The position numbers and the translations under genes are program-made. A stretch of DNA of 64,000 nt, taken from positions 186,001 through 250,000 of the forward strand of contig NZ_JBIGHV010000007.1 in NCBI RefSeq assembly GCF_043555835.1, in the 5' to 3' direction. Numbering within the stretch: position 1 is the first letter of the stretch; every line of letters begins with the position of its first letter. Below are positions 9,005-17,596 of the stretch, in pieces. The notes beneath the pieces were generated by a model. That model made no database searches, was not told the origin of the DNA, and saw nothing but the letters and a program-made list of their open reading frames with translations. The stretch comes from Pelomonas parva (GTDB lineage: Bacteria > Pseudomonadota > Gammaproteobacteria > Burkholderiales > Burkholderiaceae_C).

Positions 9005-9774
9005 GGCCTGGTCTCCTGGGGCGCTGTGTTGATCTCCGGATCGGATCGGTACGCCGTGACGACGAAGCCGAATGGGTTCTCCAGGCGATCCCGTTCCTTG
9101 GCGAGAACCTTGGGCTGGTACTGGTAGACGACGGTGGCGACGTGGCGGGTCGTGACATCAGCAAGGCCGCGCTCGGGCTGGCGGACGACCTTGTCGTAGG
9201 TCACCGTGGCCTGGCCCTCGTTGCCTGTTCGTCCCTCTGCCGCCAGGCGCACGCCGACAACGTTGATGCGCCAGTCTTCGGTCCCTGCCAGCTTCTTGTG
9301 GAGCGCGTCGGGGCCTTCGAACAGTCGGCTGAAGTCGGCGAAGACGCTCGGCACTGCCATGCGAGCCACCTGATCGAAGTCACGCTGAAGGAACTGCCAG
9401 CTGTAGCCTTCACGGGCACGTAAGAACGTCGCGAGGTTGTGCTTGTCCATAGCCTCCAGCGCCGGGATGGTCTCCACGTCCAGACGTTGCTGCACAGTGA
9501 CCTCGCCGGTCACCTTGTCGACAACGATGGGAATCTCGACTGTCCGGCGCAGTGGGCCCTGTACGAACACGGCTGCGATGCCGATGAGGCCCAGGGACAT
9601 GCCTGCGGCGGCCACTCGCCATGCACGGCGTTCCGATCGTTCGAGGATCTCGGCGTGATCGACCTCCCAGGCACGATTGGCGCTGATGGCCGTGTCGTCG
9701 GGCTCTTCCGCCGGGCAGTCTGCGGTTTTGCTTGGCAATGCAGCAGCTGTGCCTGTCGTCATGACGGCGCTCAT
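9001..9774 (-). CDS. virB8: type IV secretion protein VirB8/TrbF
   Basis: Inner-membrane bitopic assembly factor. Seen: 257 aa with a cytoplasmic N-terminus and one membrane helix at about 55-75 (VAAAGMSLGLIGIAAVFV). The periplasmic NTF2-like VirB8 domain that follows includes YSWQFLQRDFDQVARM and the closing YQYQPKVLAKERDRLENPFG motif. That closing motif (NPxG) is a VirB8 signature. The stop overlaps the virB9 start. The gene is separated from virB5 by about 55 bases, one of the few gaps in the operon. Confidence 0.92.
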   Translation of the reverse strand: MSAVMTTGTAAALPSKTADCPAEEPDDTAISANRAWEVDHAEILERSERRAWRVAAAGMSLGLIGIAAVFVQGPLRRTVEIPIVVDKVTGEVTVQQRLDVETIPALEAMDKHNLATFLRAREGYSWQFLQRDFDQVARMAVPSVFADFSRLFEGPDALHKKLAGTEDWRINVVGVRLAAEGRTGNEGQATVTYDKVVRQPERGLADVTTRHVATVVYQYQPKVLAKERDRLENPFGFVVTAYRSDPEINTAPQETRP

Positions 9775-9829
9775 GGGGGGCCTTTCTGGTGTTGTCCGGC
9801 GGTGGTGTCCGGTGGTGGTGGGGGCGGTA

Positions 9830-10525
9830 TCAGCGCAGGAAGTTGGAGACCTTGCCTGTGCGGCTCAGCATTTCGTACTGACGCTCACGGTCGCGTGACC
9901 GCGCAATTCGGTCCTCGCTTTCGGCCATGCCCTGCAGCATCTGGACCTGGGACAGCTCGTGGGCCAGCAGCGCGTTTTCGGCGCCAATGCGGGCCTGGAC
10001 TTCCTGGACTGACTTCTGGTCAGGCGTAGCGTTGATCTGGCCCATCAGTGCCTGGATCTGGCTGAGGCGGCCTGACGCACGGCTCATGGCGTCTTGCAGC
10101 AGCCCTTTGTGCTGGTAGGGCTGAGCGAGCGAAGCCTGGCAATCGGTGCGCGCGCTGCCGATGCGGTCCAGGCAGTTGTAGACCATGACCGCGTCGCGCA
10201 GCGTTTTGCCGGTGATGCCGAGGCCGCCGTAGCCAGACGCAGCGATTGCCTCGAACTGCTGGAAGGCCTTCGCGGGTATGTAGTTCATCAGCCCGGTGCT
10301 GTGGAAGATCTTTCCCAGGTTGCGCACACCGTTGATGCTGCTCAGCTGCGCTTGCAACTGCATGATCTGCTGGACCTGGTTGTTGATTTCGGTGATGTCG
10401 TTGATGACCTGCTGGACGGTCTGCGCGAGATTGGCGACGTCGATGACAGGGATGCCACCGGCATGGGCGCTGCCTGCACCTGCGACGGCCAGCAAGGTCG
10501 CAGCGAGCTTCTTCCGGAGTTCCAT
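9830..10525 (-). CDS. virB5: type IV secretion protein VirB5 (minor pilin/adhesin family)
   Basis: Secreted minor pilus component expected at the pilus tip. Seen: 231 aa with a clear signal peptide (MELRKKLAATLLAVAGAGSAHA). Long amphipathic helices follow (QQVINDITEINNQVQQIMQLQ... and a C-terminal helix ending in the SNFLR tail), the usual VirB5 three-helix architecture. The start is fixed by an AAAGGA ribosome-binding site and by the signal peptide; a longer reading in the same frame has no such features. Gene order is unusual compared with the Agrobacterium system, because virB6 comes before virB5 here. Confidence 0.85.
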   Translation of the reverse strand: MELRKKLAATLLAVAGAGSAHAGGIPVIDVANLAQTVQQVINDITEINNQVQQIMQLQAQLSSINGVRNLGKIFHSTGLMNYIPAKAFQQFEAIAASGYGGLGITGKTLRDAVMVYNCLDRIGSARTDCQASLAQPYQHKGLLQDAMSRASGRLSQIQALMGQINATPDQKSVQEVQARIGAENALLAHELSQVQMLQGMAESEDRIARSRDRERQYEMLSRTGKVSNFLR

Positions 10526-10548
10526 GGTGCTGTCCTTTCGCTGTGGTT

Positions 10549-11598
10549 TCAGATTTGCCCTCGGCGTGCCGCGAGCTTGTACGCAGGGGTCCTTGCGAAG
10601 CCACGCATGGCTGCCACGGCTGTGCCAGTTGCCCGGCCCACCGTGTAGCCGGTGCCGTTTGCGTGGCTGTCGACCCGGCCACTGGCGCGTGCGGCGTTGC
10701 CACCATGAGTGACCCGGTTCCCTGACCTGTAGCCCGAGATCACGCGCATGTTCTGGATCATCTGGATGCCCTGCTGAATCGCAACGCCGCCGGTCAATGC
10801 CGAAGCCAGGCTGGGCGCCTGCAAGCAGATGATGGCCATCAGGGTCATCAGCACGCAGTAGCGCGTGGACTCCCCCAGCACGTTGAATGTGCCGCCCAGG
10901 AAGCCGCCGCCGTCGTTGATTGCCTGAAATATCGCCAGACCCATGTAGTTGCTCAAACCTAGGGCGAAGAAGGCGAACCACGAGAGCACGACGGCGTTCA
11001 GCAGCATCGACAGCCAGCTGTCGAAGAAGCGCGCAGTAGGCCGCCATGCCAGGCACAGGATGAACATCGGCCCCACCGCGATGACGAAGGTCAGCATCAG
11101 CTTCGAGAGCGTCACGACGAAGAGCGCAATGCACAGGAACAGCACCGAGCCAAACGAGAAGATGACGGCGGCGAGCAGCAGGTCGAGACGGAACATGCTG
11201 GCTTCCTTCATGAGGTCAGCGGTCTGGGAACTCGCTTCGTCGTTGAATTTGTCCAGTAGTTCGTAGGGGGTCGAAACGGTCGACGCAGGTATGTCGGCCG
11301 GCACAAACGTAGCGGCGACCCCCATGGAAAGGGCATTGGCGGTTTCGGCGATGTTGGCGATGTAGAAGCCGCTCTGCAGCGACAACGCCAGTACGAGGCC
11401 GATCTTGAAGACCTTCCAGACGAACGCTGGTACCGGTTCGGGCGCTTCGCCTCTGACAACCGCCCATCCGTACAGAGCGATCCAGAGCGTCATGGCTGTC
11501 AATGCAATCGGCGTGATGGCAGCCGCCAGCGTGGTCACCACGCCAAGGACATAACCATTGAGGACGGCGTCGAACTTCGATCCAGCCCAGGCGAACAT
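10549..11598 (-). CDS. virB6: type IV secretion protein VirB6/TrbL
   Basis: Polytopic inner-membrane channel component. Seen: 349 aa beginning MFAWAGSKFDAVLNGYVLGV. About six hydrophobic segments are visible, one pair near the N-terminus and a cluster between about 140 and 270. A soluble Arg/Gly-rich cytoplasmic tail follows. The start is set by a GGAGA ribosome-binding site 8 bases upstream; longer in-frame readings lack one. The VirB6/TrbL signature region (FKIGLVLALSLQSGFY, then the conserved Trp in LAWRPTARFFDSWL) is visible. It lies 8 bases after the small Cys-rich gene and belongs to the same transcript. Confidence 0.88.
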   Translation of the reverse strand: MFAWAGSKFDAVLNGYVLGVVTTLAAAITPIALTAMTLWIALYGWAVVRGEAPEPVPAFVWKVFKIGLVLALSLQSGFYIANIAETANALSMGVAATFVPADIPASTVSTPYELLDKFNDEASSQTADLMKEASMFRLDLLLAAVIFSFGSVLFLCIALFVVTLSKLMLTFVIAVGPMFILCLAWRPTARFFDSWLSMLLNAVVLSWFAFFALGLSNYMGLAIFQAINDGGGFLGGTFNVLGESTRYCVLMTLMAIICLQAPSLASALTGGVAIQQGIQMIQNMRVISGYRSGNRVTHGGNAARASGRVDSHANGTGYTVGRATGTAVAAMRGFARTPAYKLAARRGQI

Positions 11599-11606
11599 GT
11601 TCTCTC

Positions 11607-12032
11607 CTATTGCGAAGCGTCGTACGGCAGGTTCGCTGGCGGTCGCGCGAAGATCGGCACGCACTTGCTTCTCAAGTCGGGGTACTGACATTGCAGCCAA
11701 GTCGAATCTGACTTGACCACCCAAAGTCGGCGAAGCTTCGTGGCGCCGTATGTTGATGGTCGGCAACTGCCGGCGCGGGCGTAGACCTCTGTGCATTCAA
11801 CGAGGCCGTGAGATGTCTCTACCATGCGCCACGGCCCAGGATGGCAATTGCGGTCGGCTCTGCAGGGCTCGAGCTTGCCGGCGGACCCGCTCCTCGGAAG
11901 CGGCGGCGTCTCCACAACCCGCTTCCCACCAGGCTGCACGCGGACGGCCTCGTTGCCCTTGACGAATTGCGCCTGTGCCGTGGTTATGGATACGAGCGCG
12001 GAGACGGTGAGGAATCTGGCAGCGATGCTCAT
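11607..12032 (-). CDS. secreted Cys-rich protein of unknown function between virB4 and virB6
   Basis: I do not recognise a named family. Seen: 141 aa with a signal peptide (MSIAARFLTVSALVSITTAQAQ). The mature protein of about 120 residues has six Cys residues, which suggests disulfide bonds in the periplasm. The start ATG has an AAGGAG ribosome-binding site and overlaps the virB4 stop (ATGA), so it is co-translated with the secretion genes. Its slot, between virB4 and virB6, is where VirB5/VirB7-type accessory genes often sit. It has no lipobox, so it is not a conventional VirB7. Role inferred only from position: a periplasmic accessory factor of the transfer channel. Confidence 0.75.
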   Translation of the reverse strand: MSIAARFLTVSALVSITTAQAQFVKGNEAVRVQPGGKRVVETPPLPRSGSAGKLEPCRADRNCHPGPWRMVETSHGLVECTEVYARAGSCRPSTYGATKLRRLWVVKSDSTWLQCQYPDLRSKCVPIFARPPANLPYDASQ

Positions 12033-14512
12033 GCGTCTCTCCTTGGGTTGCGATGCCGGCGGTCCTGTGCCTCGCGCAGCAGAACGGGGAGCCATCGGTC
12101 GGGATCGTTGCCGTGCTGAGCGCGGATGGCATCCAGCAGGGCCACGTTGTCCGTCGTCGCCGAGAGCACGGTGATGAATTCCTCCAGGCCGGACAAGTCC
12201 AGCTCGCAGATGGCGCTGGCGTGGCCTTGCTTGACGAGGAAGCGGTGTCCGCCCCTGGCGCTGAGGCTGCGGACGATCTCGAACTCGGACTCGCTCAGGC
12301 CAAACCCGTCGACGTACTCCTCGCGAACGGCCTCGGGGTTGGCGAGGAAGATCTTGGTGACGCTCTGCTCCACCATCGTGCGACCGATGGGATGTTTCAG
12401 GACATCCGATGGGCTCTGTGTGTCGAAGATGCCCAGGCCGTTTTGCTTGCGGATGGTCTTCTGCTTGTGCTTGGCGAACTCGCTGAACACTTCGTGGTCC
12501 AGCGCCTTCCAGAACTCGGAGATCACGTAGATCAGCCGCTCGCCGTTGACCAGCTCTTCCATCACCTGCAGCAGGTACATCATCACCGGCGTGCGGACCT
12601 CGGGCAGGTCCAGGAACTCGGTCGTATCAAAGCCGATGACGCGCTCCGCAGCGAGGTTCTGCAAGCGGTCCGGCGCCTCGTCGAAGACCCAGCCGAGCGC
12701 GCCGCCCTCGCACCAGCGACCCAGGCGTTCGAAGAGGCTGTTCTCGCCGGCCTTGGGCAGGTTCTGCCGAACGGTCGACATGCGCCGCAGCGGGGCCGGC
12801 ATCATGGCGACGGACTTCACGGCTTGCGAGATGGCTCGCTCATCGCCTGGCATCAGCGGCATCGCAGTCGATGCGATCAGCGTCCGGACCAGTTGTTCCC
12901 AGAACTGGACGCGCCCCGGTGTGGTTTCCCACTGCAGCGGATTGCAACCCGTGGGTTTGCCTGCCTCCAGGGCGAAGTAGATGCCGCCCATGGCGCGCAG
13001 CGCAATCTCGCAGCCACGGTCGAGGTCGAACAGCACCAGGCGCGGTGCGGGGCTCCATTTGCGGGTGAGTGTGAGCAGGAACATCTCCAGCGTTGTCTTG
13101 CCAACACCCGTCGAGCCGATGAGCAAGGTGTTGCCCGGCAGCTTCTTGTCCTCGGAGTCCTCGTCCTGCGGGCTGCTGTGCAGGTTCAGGTAGAACGGCT
13201 GGCCGGACGGCGTGCGCAGCAACGCCAGAGCCTGTCCCCAGGGGTTGCCGTCGCGCTTGCCGCAGGCGAAGTTGTGCCCGCTGGACAGCGCAGCGAAGGC
13301 GCGGGAGGAGAGCTTGGCGTCCCTGGGGCGCCACCGCCAGTTGCCGGGCATCTGGGCGAACCACGCGGCGTCGGCCACCAGATCGACCGGCGCCAACTGC
13401 AGGCTGGAGGATTCGCCGACGGCGCCGATGGCCTGGGCGGCACGACGGCCCGCGTCCTGGGCATCGGCGCCAAACACCACGAGCGAGTAGTGATATTCGC
13501 CCATGCAGAACTGACCATCGCCCAGCTCGTTCAGTGCCAGGTCCATGTCCGCGATCTGGCTCGTGACGACGTCCTCGCTGGCAATCAACTGGTCACGCTG
13601 CAGTTCCAGCGCGCGCATGGCCTCGCGACGCGGCAGGATCGAAAAACTCTGGGTCTCGATGAACTCGCTGGGCTCGTAGAGCAGCGCGTTCAGGATGCCG
13701 GGCTCGACGGCGTCGGCGTACTCCTTGATGTCGACCAAGGCAGCGCACCGGCGGCTCTCGCCGTGACGCAGTTCGAGCTTGTCGCCGCCGAAGGTCAGCC
13801 TGGCTGTCGGCAGCGTGCGATACAGCGCGCTGGCGGTCAGGGGGACGGCGCGCCAGCTGCCGTTGACGAGATAGCCGAGGAACTCGGCCACTTCTGAGTA
13901 GAGGCGGCCTGTCTGCTGGCGGCTGCCGAGCAGTCGCGGGCCGAACGAGCGCAGCACGCGGGCCACGAGCGACGAGCGCTCTTCCATGACGCGAAGGGCG
14001 TCAGCCTGAGCCTCGGCGATCGCAGCGCGAGTCCTCTGGCGCGGTTGAAGGGCGCGGCCGATACGCGAGACATTGGGGCGGTAGACCAGCGTCAGGTAGA
14101 GCTCGTTGCTCATCATGACCCGCTGGCTCAGGTTCTGTTGGTAGGCCCGCGAGAGGTCCCGGGCAAAGCCCGCCTCATCGGGATCGTCCAGACGATCCTC
14201 GACGATGCGGTGCAAGCGGTGCGTCCAGACCGCCCATTGGCCGCCAGCCAGGTTGCGCAGCAGGCTGCAGATTGCCGCGTGGCGCTCCGCGATGTGTTGC
14301 TCGTCGGCGCATTCGAACGTCACGCCGTCCAGGCGCCAGACTCGCAGGTAGTCGCCGCCGCGCGTGATGACATCATGGTCACTGACCAGCGACGAGAAGG
14401 GGACGAAGGCTGCCAGCGGGTTCTCGTCCTGGGCTTGACTCCACAGGCGTGGTCGGCAGACCTGTCTGCCGAACCAGCCACTGCCGGCGCCGCCGTTAGA
14501 CATGCCAAGCAT
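12029..14512 (-). CDS. virB4: type IV secretion ATPase VirB4/TrbE
   Basis: Largest conserved ATPase of the system, docked at the inner-membrane complex. Seen: 827 aa with an N-terminal CagE/VirB4 domain (VWRLDGVTFE... and NELYLTLVYRP) and Walker A GSTGVGKTTLEM at about 465-475. Walker B-like DLDRGCEIALRA and the RLIYVISEFWKAL segment with a conserved Trp follow. The start at 14512 is preferred over one 22 codons upstream because AAGGAG lies at proper spacing. It overlaps the end of virB3 by 17 bases. The length is close to the usual 800-850 residues and all motifs are present. Confidence 0.93.
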   Translation of the reverse strand: MLGMSNGGAGSGWFGRQVCRPRLWSQAQDENPLAAFVPFSSLVSDHDVITRGGDYLRVWRLDGVTFECADEQHIAERHAAICSLLRNLAGGQWAVWTHRLHRIVEDRLDDPDEAGFARDLSRAYQQNLSQRVMMSNELYLTLVYRPNVSRIGRALQPRQRTRAAIAEAQADALRVMEERSSLVARVLRSFGPRLLGSRQQTGRLYSEVAEFLGYLVNGSWRAVPLTASALYRTLPTARLTFGGDKLELRHGESRRCAALVDIKEYADAVEPGILNALLYEPSEFIETQSFSILPRREAMRALELQRDQLIASEDVVTSQIADMDLALNELGDGQFCMGEYHYSLVVFGADAQDAGRRAAQAIGAVGESSSLQLAPVDLVADAAWFAQMPGNWRWRPRDAKLSSRAFAALSSGHNFACGKRDGNPWGQALALLRTPSGQPFYLNLHSSPQDEDSEDKKLPGNTLLIGSTGVGKTTLEMFLLTLTRKWSPAPRLVLFDLDRGCEIALRAMGGIYFALEAGKPTGCNPLQWETTPGRVQFWEQLVRTLIASTAMPLMPGDERAISQAVKSVAMMPAPLRRMSTVRQNLPKAGENSLFERLGRWCEGGALGWVFDEAPDRLQNLAAERVIGFDTTEFLDLPEVRTPVMMYLLQVMEELVNGERLIYVISEFWKALDHEVFSEFAKHKQKTIRKQNGLGIFDTQSPSDVLKHPIGRTMVEQSVTKIFLANPEAVREEYVDGFGLSESEFEIVRSLSARGGHRFLVKQGHASAICELDLSGLEEFITVLSATTDNVALLDAIRAQHGNDPDRWLPVLLREAQDRRHRNPRRDA

Positions 14513-14828
14513 CGCGGGCTCCTTGGTACAGGGTGGGTGAGTAGCTGCGTGCGTGCCAGAAGCGACGGTTGCGGTCATGCAGGCCCAGCTTGACGGCCAT
14601 GAACATCTGATGTAAGCGCTGGTCGTCCTGGGCGGTGACCCATCGCATCCACAGCAGTGCTGGCACGATGCTCAGCACGACAGCGAGTGCGATCCACCAA
14701 CTCAGCAGTGCGCCGCCCCACATGATCAGCAACATGCTGATGCCAAATAGCAGCACCAGGGGCACGAGCGGGACGCCCATGCGCATGGCTGGGCGCGTGG
14801 CGCCTTTGTAAATCGCTTCTGCCAGCAT
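14496..14828 (-). CDS. virB3: type IV secretion protein VirB3/TrbD
   Basis: Small inner-membrane protein that pairs with VirB4 in pilus assembly. Seen: 110 aa beginning MLAEAIYKGATRPAMRMGVP. This contains the family-typical KGATRPAM motif, followed by two membrane helices (about 21-60). The C-terminal half is hydrophilic and Arg/Trp-rich. It overlaps virB4 at its 3' end and follows virB2 by 13 bases. Confidence 0.88.
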   Translation of the reverse strand: MLAEAIYKGATRPAMRMGVPLVPLVLLFGISMLLIMWGGALLSWWIALAVVLSIVPALLWMRWVTAQDDQRLHQMFMAVKLGLHDRNRRFWHARSYSPTLYQGARDAWHV

Positions 14829-14841
14829 GGCGGGCCCCCAT

Positions 14842-15132
14842 TCAGCTGACGAGGTAAGACGCCATCGCGCCGGCCCCGCCGATCAGCGTGGCACCGATCA
14901 ACACGTTGGCAACGTCGGACAGCCGCGCCCCCTGAAAGATCATCTTGAAGCCAGCCCAGATGATGGCGATCGTGACCACAGCAATCGAGATCGTCACGAG
15001 GATGTCGTTGACGTTCATGACCGTGTCGTTGATCTTGTCGAAACCCTGAGCTTCGGCGCGGCGGCATGCCGTGACGAGCGTTACCAGCGTGGCTGCGGCG
15101 CAGCGGCTCTTGAGTTGTCCAAGTCGGCTCAT
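14842..15132 (-). CDS. virB2: conjugative pilin VirB2/TrbC
   Basis: Major pilus subunit. Seen: 96 aa. The N-terminal stretch with a TACRRAEAQG end looks like a pilin leader peptide. It is followed by two hydrophobic helices (about 43-66 and 75-96) separated by a short polar loop (FQGARLSD), the canonical VirB2 hairpin. The start codon overlaps the stop of virB1 (ATGA). Its size matches VirB2 pilins. Confidence 0.88.
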   Translation of the reverse strand: MSRLGQLKSRCAAATLVTLVTACRRAEAQGFDKINDTVMNVNDILVTISIAVVTIAIIWAGFKMIFQGARLSDVANVLIGATLIGGAGAMASYLVS

Positions 15133-15632
15133 GTCTTCTCCTTCGGAAGGGCTGGGGGGATGGGCTGCTTCATGCCGGTCGCTGCCCTGACGACCCGTTG
15201 CACGTAGCCGTGCTCGAAGCCGGTGGCGAAGTTGCCGCTGTAGTAGCAGGAGAGGGCGCGTCGCAGTGCGGACTGTCTTGAGCGATTGCCTGGCGCGCCG
15301 GCGCGATCAAAGCAATCAGCCAGGATCTCCTGCATGGCGGCCAGGTTGGTGCAAGGGTCGAACGCAGACTCCAGCGTCAAGTGCAGCCGGGCGAAGTTGC
15401 GAACGTTGATCTGCCCCAGGCCAACGCTGAAGTTCCAGCCGGCGGTCTGCAGAGCTCTCGCAGTGGCGAGTGCTTCGGCTTTGCTCCTGGGCTGCCGGTT
15501 GAGCTGACCACCAACGACGCCGATGGCCCATGGGTTGAGGCTGCTTTCGACATAGACGAGAGCTGTTGCCGTGCCGGTGTGGATTGCTGGCGCGCAGGCG
15601 AGCGCCAGGGACGTGAGCGCGGTGGCTTCCAT
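15129..15632 (-). CDS. virB1: lytic transglycosylase VirB1
   Basis: Periplasmic peptidoglycan hydrolase that opens the wall for the secretion channel. Seen: 167 aa with an SLT fold. The catalytic Glu lies in YVESSLNPWAIGV (E-S-S motif, about residue 29), with GLGQINVRNF at about 70-80 and CYYSGNFATGFEHGYVQRV near the C-terminus. These are the three SLT signature blocks of VirB1. The N-terminal hydrophobic start is short (MEATALTSLALACAPA) and may act as a weak export signal. It is coupled to virB2 by a 4-base overlap. Confidence 0.9.
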   Translation of the reverse strand: MEATALTSLALACAPAIHTGTATALVYVESSLNPWAIGVVGGQLNRQPRSKAEALATARALQTAGWNFSVGLGQINVRNFARLHLTLESAFDPCTNLAAMQEILADCFDRAGAPGNRSRQSALRRALSCYYSGNFATGFEHGYVQRVVRAATGMKQPIPPALPKEKT

Positions 15633-15641
15633 GGCGGGCGC

Positions 15642-16223
15642 TCAGTCGGTGGTTGGCGAGGTAGCCCGGCGCAAGGCCAGCCACACGGTGAGTTCAGCGT
15701 CGAATCGCTCGTCCCAGGAGCCGAGTTGCAGCTTGGCGGCAGGGGTGTACTCCGTCACGGAGTCACCATCGAGGGACCACCAGGTGCGTGCAAACGGCGC
15801 GCCTTGCACGGTAAGCGAGATCGCGCCTGCGTAGTCGCAGGTGTAGGTCGGGCCATTCGGACCATCGAGCATCCGCGTGTACTGCTGCGGGCAGAACGAC
15901 GGTGCACTCGACCAGTGATGGGATGCCGAGTTGCCTGGGCCGGCCATCGCGCATGTCGGGAAGGCCTTGCCGCGAGCCAGATCGCGGAGCACTTGCCGCA
16001 CCGGTGGAACGCACTGGGAAATGGATTTCCAGCTGGGTGCAGCAAGACACAGCAAGACCTGACACCCGTCGACTCCGTACGCGGGCACTGATCCCGCCAT
16101 GGCGACGCACAGCGCCGGCGCACGACGACAAAATTGGCGTAGTTTCACGAGCCAAGTCGGATGTGTCGTGGTCCCGCGATCGCACCCTTCGAGTAGTGAG
16201 TTCAACTGCAGCGGCTTCAGCAT
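15642..16223 (-). CDS. TrbM-like exported transfer protein
   Basis: Seen: 193 aa. After a possible secretion segment (RRAPALCVAMAGSVPAYG, about 32-50) comes a block with Cys spaced as CQVLLCLAAPSWKSISQC followed by PVRQVLRDLARGKAFPTC. That block resembles TrbM-type proteins of IncP-like transfer systems (C-x-LLCL...C-P...FP-C). The C-terminal half forms a beta-rich region with Trp and further Cys. The ATG has an AGAGG ribosome-binding site. It precedes virB1 by 9 bases in the same operon. The exact role is unknown; TrbM homologs are accessory to mating-pair formation. Confidence 0.6.
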   Translation of the reverse strand: MLKPLQLNSLLEGCDRGTTTHPTWLVKLRQFCRRAPALCVAMAGSVPAYGVDGCQVLLCLAAPSWKSISQCVPPVRQVLRDLARGKAFPTCAMAGPGNSASHHWSSAPSFCPQQYTRMLDGPNGPTYTCDYAGAISLTVQGAPFARTWWSLDGDSVTEYTPAAKLQLGSWDERFDAELTVWLALRRATSPTTD

Positions 16224-16410
16224 GATCGACCTCTGTTGTGAAGGGCTGTGCAGCCCCTTCAGAAGGGCTCGTCCAGAGCCATGAGGTCAATTTAGGAAAA
16301 GGAAGCAGTTGGGCGGTAGCTGGATTCGTGTCGTTTTCCAGCTGCCGACGCGGTGTTTTCCACGACTACAGGGGCGTCGGTAAGGCTTGACCCATTTGTC
16401 TTGCTCCGGT

Positions 16411-17199
16411 TCAGATCAGTCCGTACAGGCGGGCAAGGCGCGCGGCCGTTCTTCGATCCGGAGCACTCAGCTTCGCGCACAGTTTTTGGAATCGACAGTC
16501 GACGGTCTTCGCCTCGATGTTGAGGGCTGCTCCAATGTGCTTGCTCGTGTGGCCCGCTTCCTCGTATCGAAGGAGATCGAGCTCGGCAGCCGAGATCCGG
16601 GTGCTCGCCAGCAACTCGCTGCGCATGAAGTTGAGGTGCCAGCGATGCAGCTCCATCGCAAGTGCCCGTGCCAGGACGCGCACGACAGCGAACGCTCCGT
16701 CGTCTTCGAAGAAGCCAAGGTTGTGCGAGCCCAGGCAGAGCATCCCGACGCGCGAAGCGCCAGCGTTGGTCGGGGCAGGGACGATGACTGCCGAGGCGAA
16801 GCCGAGAGTGGCGGACGTCGCTGCGAACTCTTCCTCATCTGGTAGGACGTTCAACTCGGTGCCGCGAATCGGCTCCGTACCGTGGAGCGCATGCCTCAGC
16901 CAGGGATCGTGGTCGTGCCAGGCCCGTCGTGTGTATTCGACAGCCCAAAGCGCATCACAGGCCAGCAGCCAGCGATAGGAGCAGCGGGTGGCGTCATCAC
17001 GGATGAAGCTGAGGAATACACCGGCGTCGGCGCCGAGGAGCTGAAGAATCTGATGAAAACTCTTTACCGCAGTAGCTGGATCGGGTGCGTCGCCCAGGTG
17101 GGTCAGGCCCGTCAGGATGCGCGCTCCGTAGTCAGGAGCACTTGTCAGCGTCGACAAGCTGAAGAGGTCAGCCGCCGATGCACAAGACTTCATGGCCAT
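16411..17199 (-). CDS. LuxR-family transcriptional regulator
   Basis: Seen: 262 aa. An N-terminal autoinducer/GAF-like sensory domain runs over about 15-185. It includes the conserved Trp/Asp-rich core YTRRAWHDHDPWLRHAL and ELNVLPDEEEF. A C-terminal LuxR helix-turn-helix (about 195-262) has ISAAELDLLRYEEAGHTSKHIGAALNIEAKTVDCRFQKLCAKL. Longer in-frame starts add low-complexity sequence, so the MAMKSC start is chosen, although no clear ribosome-binding site is seen. The start lies inside the end of the preceding 142-aa gene. As the only regulator at the head of the transfer operon it is the best candidate for controlling conjugation. No LuxI-type synthase is in the window, so if it senses acyl-homoserine lactones it is a solo. 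Confidence 0.8.
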   Translation of the reverse strand: MAMKSCASAADLFSLSTLTSAPDYGARILTGLTHLGDAPDPATAVKSFHQILQLLGADAGVFLSFIRDDATRCSYRWLLACDALWAVEYTRRAWHDHDPWLRHALHGTEPIRGTELNVLPDEEEFAATSATLGFASAVIVPAPTNAGASRVGMLCLGSHNLGFFEDDGAFAVVRVLARALAMELHRWHLNFMRSELLASTRISAAELDLLRYEEAGHTSKHIGAALNIEAKTVDCRFQKLCAKLSAPDRRTAARLARLYGLI

Positions 17200-17596
17200 G
17201 ACGACACAGTTGATCGAACAGCATCGGATCGTCGAAACGGACCGGCTCGCTGGCGCACCAGCGGTCAAACCGCGCGGGACTGTCGAACAGCATCTGAAGC
17301 ACGATGCGTGGACCGTACGAGCGGCAGTGCGTCCGTTCGACAAGCATGCCCCCAGCAGCCGGGCGCATGGAGAAGGTGAGGGTCGCGTCCGCAGATGAGA
17401 CAACGCGCACGCTCTGGCTCGCTGGCGCGATGTTCATGGTTGCCGGTCGTCGCCTGCGGGCCATCAGCGCGGCGCTCTTGTCGCCTAGCGGTCGCGCTGG
17501 TTCCTCGATGAGATCGAGGCGCCGATGTGCGGAGCCATCCTGAACATCGAAGGGCGCAAGCCCTCGCTTGTAACGGTATTGCTTGTCTGAGCTCAT
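17168..17596 (-). CDS. protein of unknown function at the head of the transfer operon
   Basis: I do not recognise a family. Seen: 142 aa, basic N-terminus, no signal peptide or membrane helix. The C-terminal half contains DSPARFDRWCASEPVRFDDPMLFDQLCRHGHEVL, and the last 10 codons overlap the LuxR gene. The ATG has an AGGAG ribosome-binding site. Because it is co-transcribed ahead of the regulator and virB1 onward, it may be a regulatory partner or small cytoplasmic transfer factor. This is inference from position only. Confidence 0.6.
   Translation of the reverse strand: MSSDKQYRYKRGLAPFDVQDGSAHRRLDLIEEPARPLGDKSAALMARRRRPATMNIAPASQSVRVVSSADATLTFSMRPAAGGMLVERTHCRSYGPRIVLQMLFDSPARFDRWCASEPVRFDDPMLFDQLCRHGHEVLCIGG

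Noticed and set aside
12053..13897. 614-codon open frame on the plus strand
   Set aside because: Antisense to virB4, which has all ATPase motifs and a ribosome-binding site.
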